From: Sphingobium aromaticiconvertens
GTDB lineage: Bacteria > Pseudomonadota > Alphaproteobacteria > Sphingomonadales > Sphingomonadaceae
Direction of reading: 5' to 3'
DNA: 64,000 bases
NCBI RefSeq assembly: GCF_037154075.1
Contig: NZ_JBANRJ010000001.1
Coordinates: 248,001-312,000, forward strand
Part shown: positions 57,672 through 64,000 of the stretch, piece after piece
How the letters are laid out: each line of letters opens with the position of its first letter
Position numbering within the stretch: position 1 is the first letter of the stretch
Position numbers and translations under genes: made by a program
The notes under the pieces: model-generated
Seen by the model: only the letters and a program-made list of their open reading frames with translations
Database searches by the model: none
Told to the model about the DNA's origin: nothing

Positions 57672-58424
57672 TCAAATCCCGGCATACCAGTCATAGTCGG
57701 CATGATCCTCCCAGAAACCGCCCTTGCCCTTGCCGATTCCGTCCAGGCTCGCAACCGCTTGTATCTCCATCAAATATTTCGCATGTTTATAGCCAAGCTG
57801 CCGCTCGACCCGCAGGCGCAGCGGCGCGCCATTGGCGACCGACAGCGACTGGTCGTTAAGCGCGAAGGCCAGGATCGTCTGCGGATGAAAGGCGTCGATC
57901 AGGTCGATGCTTTCATAATAGGCGTTGCCACCACCCATGTCGTCGGCACAGCGGAAGACAAGGTAGCGCGCGCGATCGCTCAACTGCGCGCCCTCCAGCA
58001 CCGTCCGGAGCGGCACACCCCGCCATTTGCCAATCGCACTCCACCCCTCGACACAGTCATGCCGGGTAATCTGTTCACGATGCGGCAGATTGCGGAGCTG
58101 GGGCAACGACAGGGCCAGTGGCCGCGCGACAAGCCCCGACACTTTCAGCCGCCAGTCAGCAAAACCCTTCCGCCACAACGCCTTATAGGCGGGCGTGTTG
58201 GGATTGGCGGTGCCATTCGCGCGGAAAATCGGCGAAATCTGGTCAGGCCGAAACTCGCGAGCCAGCGCCTGCCGGTCGGACAGTCCGCGCTGCGCCCATT
58301 TGTGGAAATTCTCCGCCGAGAACAGCGCCTCGCGAAACGATTCATTTCGGGCCAGCCGGTCACACCCGGCCAGCGTCGCACCCATGCCAAGCACCAGTGC
58401 GCGACGAGTCAGCATCACCCTCAT
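57672..58424 (-). CDS. Molybdopterin-dependent oxidoreductase, YedY/MsrP-like
   Basis: 250 residues. The Tat-like N-terminus TRRALVLGMGATLAGC also contains a lipobox Cys. The sulfite-oxidase fold follows: FADWRLKVSGLVARPLALSL, the molybdenum-ligand Cys in ITRHDCVEGWSAIGKWRGV, and LRLRVERQLGYKHAKYLMEI. YedY/MsrP reduces methionine sulfoxide in periplasmic proteins; the family also includes other activities. It overlaps the cytochrome b gene by 4 bp, matching an electron-donor pair. Confidence 0.88.
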   Translation of the reverse strand: MRVMLTRRALVLGMGATLAGCDRLARNESFREALFSAENFHKWAQRGLSDRQALAREFRPDQISPIFRANGTANPNTPAYKALWRKGFADWRLKVSGLVARPLALSLPQLRNLPHREQITRHDCVEGWSAIGKWRGVPLRTVLEGAQLSDRARYLVFRCADDMGGGNAYYESIDLIDAFHPQTILAFALNDQSLSVANGAPLRLRVERQLGYKHAKYLMEIQAVASLDGIGKGKGGFWEDHADYDWYAGI

Positions 58425-59167
58425 GCTCCCCGCTCCCTTGGCAGGCGATAGCGCCCCGTTATCATCGAGCGCACCTCGTTATACGGTCCCGCCAGCAGCA
58501 CCATCAGCAGATGCACGAGGACAAAAACGACCAGGCCCCAAGCCGCGATGAAGTGGATCGACCGCGCCGATTGTCGCCCGCCAAACAGGTCGACCAGCCA
58601 AGGCCAAGCCGCGTTCATGCCCGGCGACATGGTTAGGCCCGTCAGGATCAGCACCGGCAGCAATAGGAACAGGACGCCATTATAGCTGGCCTTTTGCAGT
58701 ACATTATAACGCAGCGCCGCAGCGCCCGTCGGGAAGCGCAACCGCGCATGGTCCTTGATATCCTGCCACACAGGACCGGGCCGCACTTCAGCCGCGCGAA
58801 AGGCCAGATCGCGAGGGAAATGCCGGTTGGCGAGACTCCAGACCATATAAGCAAGCAACCCGAAGGCGAAGAGCGGCGCCGCCGCCAGATGCCAGTGCCG
58901 CGACATCGCCAGGCTGTAGGATGTAGGCAGGGTCAGCCAGCCGGGAAAGCGTTCCAGTTCCAGCCAGGCAGTATCGAAATTGGCGCCATAGTGCCCCCAA
59001 TAGAGGCGGGGATGGGCGTTAAAGATACCAAGTCCGCTGGTGAAGAGGGTATAGAGCAGCAGGGCGTTGCTCCAGTGCCACAGCCGTGTCGACAGGCGAT
59101 GGCGCTTCACCAGGGCGCCCGGCACGGGGTCATCAACGGGACGATCATCCATTTTCGACATCTCCAT
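58421..59167 (-). CDS. Cytochrome b561-family membrane protein, partner of the Mo enzyme
   Basis: 248 residues with four membrane helices. Haem-ligand histidines are visible in STRLWHWSNALLLYTLFT, SRHWHLAAAPLFAFGLLAYM and RSIHFIAAWGLVVFVLVH. Cytochrome b of this kind passes quinol electrons to YedY-type enzymes, as MsrQ does for MsrP, though it resembles bacterial cytochrome b561 more than MsrQ. Immediately before (upstream of) the molybdoenzyme gene with a 4-bp overlap. Confidence 0.87.
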   Translation of the reverse strand: MEMSKMDDRPVDDPVPGALVKRHRLSTRLWHWSNALLLYTLFTSGLGIFNAHPRLYWGHYGANFDTAWLELERFPGWLTLPTSYSLAMSRHWHLAAAPLFAFGLLAYMVWSLANRHFPRDLAFRAAEVRPGPVWQDIKDHARLRFPTGAAALRYNVLQKASYNGVLFLLLPVLILTGLTMSPGMNAAWPWLVDLFGGRQSARSIHFIAAWGLVVFVLVHLLMVLLAGPYNEVRSMITGRYRLPRERGA

Positions 59168-59470
59168 GTCTGTCTGGTTCCAGTTCGATGCCGACCGCCC
59201 GGTGGTTACATCGCCGGGACCAACTGTAACATGAACGCATCACCTCCCGCCCATTCTGAATATCGTTCATGTGACGTTTATGTGACCATTCCATAAGCGC
59301 GACGCCACGTCGGCTGATGTGGGAATGCAGGGGGTTACTGGTCGTTCCAACGATCAATCCAAGAGGTTTGAAATAAAAATAATCTTAAACCCAACCCTTT
59401 TAAATAGCATATCGAAACCTACATGAACCTGTACCCGGTTCAGGGTATCGAATATTCAATGAGGACTATA
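59168..59470. other. Intergenic region between the cytochrome b gene and the beta-barrel gene
   Basis: 303 bp between divergent genes, with no coding frame I can support. It holds three copies of an 11-mer at 59226-59287, and an AT-rich stretch at 59367-59410 in the promoter position of the beta-barrel gene. I could not place a clear -35/-10 pair for either gene. Confidence 0.6.
59226..59287. promoter_or_regulatory. Three copies of an 11-mer, candidate response-regulator operator
   Basis: GTTCATGTGAC (59265-59275) and GTTTATGTGAC (59276-59286) are directly adjacent; GTTCATGTTAC occurs inverted at 59226-59236. Each pair differs by one or two bases. Tandem 11-bp spacing is what OmpR/PhoB-type dimers bind (the Pho box has the same spacing). 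The core GTCACAT differs from CTGTCAT, so the regulator is not named. Confidence 0.55.
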
Positions 59471-60007
59471 ATGAAGACTGTGATTTTCGCAGCGATTGCT
59501 GCTGCCACCATTTCGGCTCCTGCCTTTGCTCAGGATGCTGCGCCCTTTACTGGTCCGCGCGCCGAAGTGCTTGCTGGCTATGACTCGCTCAAGACCAACA
59601 GCAATGGCCTGGGCTCGCCCGACGGCTTCCTGTATGGCTTCGGCCTCGGCTATGACGTCCAGGCAGGCGGCGCAGTTGCTGGCGTGGAAGCGGAAATCTC
59701 CGACTCGACCACCAAGCGCAACTTTGTCAGCACCGCGATCAATACCGACCGCGATCTCTATGTCGGCGCGCGTGCTGGCTTCGTGATCGGCGATCGTGCG
59801 CTCGGTTACGTCAAGGCAGGCTACACCAACGCTCGCTTCGAAACCCAGGGCATTGGCGGCGAAAACCTCGATGGCTACCGCCTGGGTGCGGGCCTTGAGT
59901 ATAAGCTGGGCGGCAATCTCTATGCCAAGGGCGAGTATCGCTACTCCAACTATGAAGCCGATATCGAGCGCCATCAGGTGATGGGCGGCGTCGGCCTGCG
60001 CTTCTGA
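59471..60007 (+). CDS. Outer-membrane beta-barrel protein, porin-like opacity family
   Basis: 178 residues from the ATG of MKTVIFAAIAAATISAPAFA, with GAGGA seven bases before it. After the signal peptide the sequence alternates in beta strands of a small 8-stranded barrel and ends in MGGVGLRF with a terminal Phe, the outer-membrane insertion signal. Similar to OmpA-like and Opa-like small barrels, without a peptidoglycan-binding domain. Role unknown. A terminator follows 25 bp after the stop. Confidence 0.9.
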   Translation: MKTVIFAAIAAATISAPAFAQDAAPFTGPRAEVLAGYDSLKTNSNGLGSPDGFLYGFGLGYDVQAGGAVAGVEAEISDSTTKRNFVSTAINTDRDLYVGARAGFVIGDRALGYVKAGYTNARFETQGIGGENLDGYRLGAGLEYKLGGNLYAKGEYRYSNYEADIERHQVMGGVGLRF

Positions 60008-60031
60008 TCCTCATACGATCAGCTAAAATGG

Positions 60032-60061
60032 AAAGGGCGGCCCGCAAGGATCGCCCTTTTT
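60032..60061 (+). terminator. Terminator of the beta-barrel gene
   Basis: AAAGGGCG (60032-60039) pairs with CGCCCTTT (60052-60059), then five T. Confidence 0.8.
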
Positions 60062-60077
60062 CTAACGAAAACCCCGA

Positions 60078-60506
60078 TCAACCCGCCGCCAGCGTATCCA
60101 TGATCTGCCGCACCGGTGCCAGGTCATAGCCTGCCGCAGCCGCTTTCTCAGCCAGCGCGTCCGGACTGTCCCCCGCCCGCGCGCGCGTCAGCGCCCACAG
60201 CAAAGTGCTGCGCGTACCGGACCGGCAATAGGCCAGCACCCCGCCCTCACCCGCCTGTTCCAGCGCCGCCGCCATGCCGTCCAGTTGCCACGGGGCGAAA
60301 CCACCATGCCCCACCGGCACGGCGGCATAGCCGATCCCCGCCGCCTGCGCCGCTGCCTCGATCGACTCACCGGTCGGCTGGCCCGCTTCTTCGCCCTCTG
60401 GCCGGTTGTTGATGATCATGGTGACGCCCAATGCCTTGGCGCGCGCCACGTCCTCGACGCTGATCTGGGGCGAAACATGCAGGCGGTCGGTCACTTGGCG
60501 AAACAT
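60078..60506 (-). CDS. TIGR01244-family phosphatase/sulfurtransferase
   Basis: 142 residues. A dual-specificity-phosphatase-like fold with the P-loop CRSGTRSTLLWAL (Cys and Arg of C-x5-R). QVTDRLHVSPQISVEDVARA and NNRPEGEE are typical of the group sometimes fused to beta-lactamase-like sulfur dioxygenases (Blh). Activity may be phosphatase or sulfur transfer. No such partner gene is nearby. Confidence 0.85.
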   Translation of the reverse strand: MFRQVTDRLHVSPQISVEDVARAKALGVTMIINNRPEGEEAGQPTGESIEAAAQAAGIGYAAVPVGHGGFAPWQLDGMAAALEQAGEGGVLAYCRSGTRSTLLWALTRARAGDSPDALAEKAAAAGYDLAPVRQIMDTLAAG

Positions 60507-60525
60507 GGGGCATCACTCCTTATTG

Positions 60526-60629
60526 GAGCGTTTTCGAAGCAGATGGAATCATCTGCTGGCTTGGAAAACGCGGCAAAACAAAGACCTGGGACATTCGATC
60601 TGATGCAATCAGAACGGAATATGCTCTAG
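60526..60629. repeat. Structured dispersed repeat ending in GCTCTAG
   Basis: Nested inverted repeats: GCGTTTTC (60528-60535) with GAAAACGC (60564-60571), enclosing GCAGATG (60539-60545) with CATCTGC (60550-60556); then TCTGAT-GCA-ATCAGA and the end GCTCTAG. It sits between recQ and the phosphatase gene. Similar elements occur in intergenic DNA of many alphaproteobacteria. Confidence 0.6.
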
Positions 60630-60680
60630 CCCTTGCCATGCCCGATTGCGGGCCAGCGATTCAAGCGGAAAGGGGGTGAG

Positions 60681-62450
60681 TCAGGCGAACGGCGCGATCG
60701 CCTCCAGAAAGGCATCGCCCCACGCATCCAGCTTCTTCTGGCCGACGCCGCTGACCATGCCCAGTTCGCGGATCGAGGTCGGCCGCTGCTCCGCCATTTC
60801 ACGCAATGTCGAATCGTGGAAGATCACATAGGGCGGCACCCCCGCCTCCAGCGCCAGTTCGCGGCGACAGGCGCGCAACGCGTCGAACAGCGGATCGCCG
60901 ACCGGATTGTCGCCGCTGCCGTTACGCGCATTACGCCGACTCTGGCGCTTGGGCGGGACGATCAGGCTGACCGCTTCCTCCCCGCGCAGGATCGGCCGGG
61001 CGTTCGGCCCCAGCATCAACCCGCCATGTTCGGTCGCCTCCAGCGCATCGCGCACCAGCAACGCGCGTGAGACGGGTCGCAGCAACGCTGCCTCCTCGCC
61101 CGACACGATGCCATAGACGGAAATGCGATCATGCCCGCGCTGCCGCACCTTGTCATTGGCCGCGCCGGTCAGCACCGCCTCGATATGTCCTGCGCCGAAA
61201 CTCTGGCCGGTGCGATAGACGGCGGACAGATATTTGCGCGCCGTCTCGGTCGCGTCGACGCTGGGCGGCGGGGACAGGCAATTATCGCAATTGCCGCAGG
61301 TGGCGGGCGGCGACTCGCCGAAATGCCGCAACAGGATCGCACGGCGGCAGGTGCCCGTCTCCACCAGCGCACCCAGCGCCGCGATCCGCGTCCGCTCGCC
61401 CTGTTGACGCGCCGTTTCCAGTTCCATGATCCGCTGGCGCGCGCGGGCGAAATCCTCCGCACCCCAAAAGAGATGCGCGACCGCCGGTTCGCCATCGCGA
61501 CCAGCGCGCCCCGATTCCTGATAATAGCCTTCGATCGACTTGGGCAGCCCCGCATGGGCGACGAAGCGCACATCGGGCTTGTCGATCCCCATGCCAAAGG
61601 CGACGGTCGCGACCATCACCATATCCTCGCTGGCGATGAACGCCGCCTGGTTCGCCGCACGGACCTTGGGGTCCAGCCCCGCATGATAGGCGCGCACGGC
61701 CCGCCCGCCGCGCCCGAGAGTCTCGGCCAGCTTCTCGGTCGCCGCGCGGGTCTGGGCATAGACGACGCCGGGACCGGGATTGGCCGCCACCAGATCGGCC
61801 AACTGCCGCGTCAGCCCATCGCGCGGATGCACGGCATAGCGGATATTGGGCCGGTCGAAGCCGGAGATGATGAGGCCATCTTCGGGGATGCCCAACTGAA
61901 CGAGGATGTCCTTGCGCGTATGGGCGTCGGCGGTGGCGGTTAGCGCCAGCCGGGGCACATCGGGAAATTCGTCCAGCAGCGGGCGCAGCAGGCGATAGTC
62001 AGGCCGGAAGTCATGCCCCCATTCGGACACGCAATGCGCCTCGTCGATCGCGAACAGCGCGATTTTCGCCGAACGCAGCAACGACCGGAACCCCTCCCCG
62101 CTCGCCCGCTCCGGCGCGACATAAAGAAGGTCGAGTTCACCGTTGCGGAGTCGATCCTGTGTCTCGCGCCAGTCGGCATCCACGCTGGTCAGGCTCGCCG
62201 CGCTGATGCCCACCGCCTGCGCCGCGCGCAACTGGTCGTGCATCAACGCGATCAACGGTGAGATGACCACGCAACAGCCATCGAGCGCCACGGCAGGCAA
62301 TTGGTAGCAGAGCGACTTGCCCGCACCGGTCGGCATGATCGCCAGCGTCGGCTGCGCCGCCATGACGCGCCCGACCACCTGCGCCTGCACCCCGCGAAAG
62401 CCGGTGAAGCCGAATATGTCGTGCAGCAGCGTGTCGATATCGCGGGGCAT
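60681..62450 (-). CDS. recQ: ATP-dependent DNA helicase RecQ
   Basis: 589 residues. Motif I MPTGAGKSLCYQLPAVAL, motif II FAIDEAHCVSEWGHDFRPDY, motif VI QESGRAGRDGEP, a zinc-binding region with CRRAILLRHF and CGNCDNC, winged-helix region, and the C-terminal HRDC domain (FDALRACRRELALEAGVPPY). Unwinds DNA 3'-5' in recombination repair. Complete and of normal length. Confidence 0.96.
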   Translation of the reverse strand: MPRDIDTLLHDIFGFTGFRGVQAQVVGRVMAAQPTLAIMPTGAGKSLCYQLPAVALDGCCVVISPLIALMHDQLRAAQAVGISAASLTSVDADWRETQDRLRNGELDLLYVAPERASGEGFRSLLRSAKIALFAIDEAHCVSEWGHDFRPDYRLLRPLLDEFPDVPRLALTATADAHTRKDILVQLGIPEDGLIISGFDRPNIRYAVHPRDGLTRQLADLVAANPGPGVVYAQTRAATEKLAETLGRGGRAVRAYHAGLDPKVRAANQAAFIASEDMVMVATVAFGMGIDKPDVRFVAHAGLPKSIEGYYQESGRAGRDGEPAVAHLFWGAEDFARARQRIMELETARQQGERTRIAALGALVETGTCRRAILLRHFGESPPATCGNCDNCLSPPPSVDATETARKYLSAVYRTGQSFGAGHIEAVLTGAANDKVRQRGHDRISVYGIVSGEEAALLRPVSRALLVRDALEATEHGGLMLGPNARPILRGEEAVSLIVPPKRQSRRNARNGSGDNPVGDPLFDALRACRRELALEAGVPPYVIFHDSTLREMAEQRPTSIRELGMVSGVGQKKLDAWGDAFLEAIAPFA

Positions 62451-62459
62451 GGGGTCGCC

Positions 62460-64000
<1,541 letters not shown>

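Overview
This 64 kb window is GC-rich chromosomal DNA from an alphaproteobacterium, most likely a sphingomonad (Sphingobium/Sphingomonas/Novosphingobium-like). The reasons are the order mutM-rpsT-dnaA beside ubiE-ubiB-coaBC-dut, the order rnd-lptC-lptA-lptB-rpoN, an Atm1-type exporter, a large TonB-dependent siderophore receptor, an HWE-family histidine kinase, and strong GC3 codon use. I count about 66 protein genes and two tRNAs (Tyr, Val). There is no integrase, transposase, phage or CRISPR array, so this is mostly core genome.

Layout. 1-9.3 kb: the end of an FtsX-like permease, an AI-2E-type permease, proA, a LuxR-type regulator, a BaiN/YhiN-like flavoprotein, a phospholipid N-methyltransferase-like enzyme and a double-AAA Cdc48/p97-like ATPase, all leftward after the first gene. 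9.3-12.4 kb: a LysR regulator, a GGDEF protein and an exported cyclophilin. 12.4-20.7 kb: housekeeping genes dnaA, rpsT, mutM (leftward) and ubiE, ubiB, coaBC, dut, a MoeB-like gene and a DsrE-like gene (rightward). 20.7-27.2 kb: a siderophore receptor with a Fur-like site, an ABC-F protein and a GH3 beta-glucosidase. 27.3-33.8 kb: tRNA-Tyr, rlmB, ferredoxin, an AlkA-like glycosylase, a single-domain response regulator facing an HWE kinase, murA and a Crp/Fnr regulator. 33.8-43.1 kb: HNH nuclease, gluQ, a HIG1-like membrane protein, a cobalamin adenosyltransferase, egtB-egtD for ergothioneine, MarR plus Old Yellow Enzyme, DUF1176, a nucleoside transporter and tRNA-Val. 43.2-49.8 kb: a pseudo-receiver/winged-helix protein, D-amino-acid transaminase, rpoN and the lpt operon with rnd. 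50-64 kb: a Gly-rich double cold-shock protein, a VOC/peroxiredoxin operon, recF, two tandem CHAP proteins, a cyclopropane synthase, a molybdopterin oxidoreductase with its cytochrome b, a beta-barrel protein, recQ and an Atm1-like exporter (cut by the window end).

I found no obviously new multi-gene defence or biosynthesis system. The most interesting signals are: (i) an intrinsic terminator on the minus strand 86 nt before the Cdc48-like gene with no reading frame in front of it, implying a small RNA or a transcription attenuator; (ii) a degenerate receiver domain fused to a MarR-like winged helix; (iii) three copies of an 11-mer between the cytochrome b gene and the beta-barrel gene; (iv) an RGG-like Gly-rich tail on a double cold-shock protein; (v) convergent kinase and response-regulator genes whose ends overlap; (vi) structured dispersed repeats; and (vii) recurrent in-frame use of the rare pair ATA-TTG for Ile-Leu.
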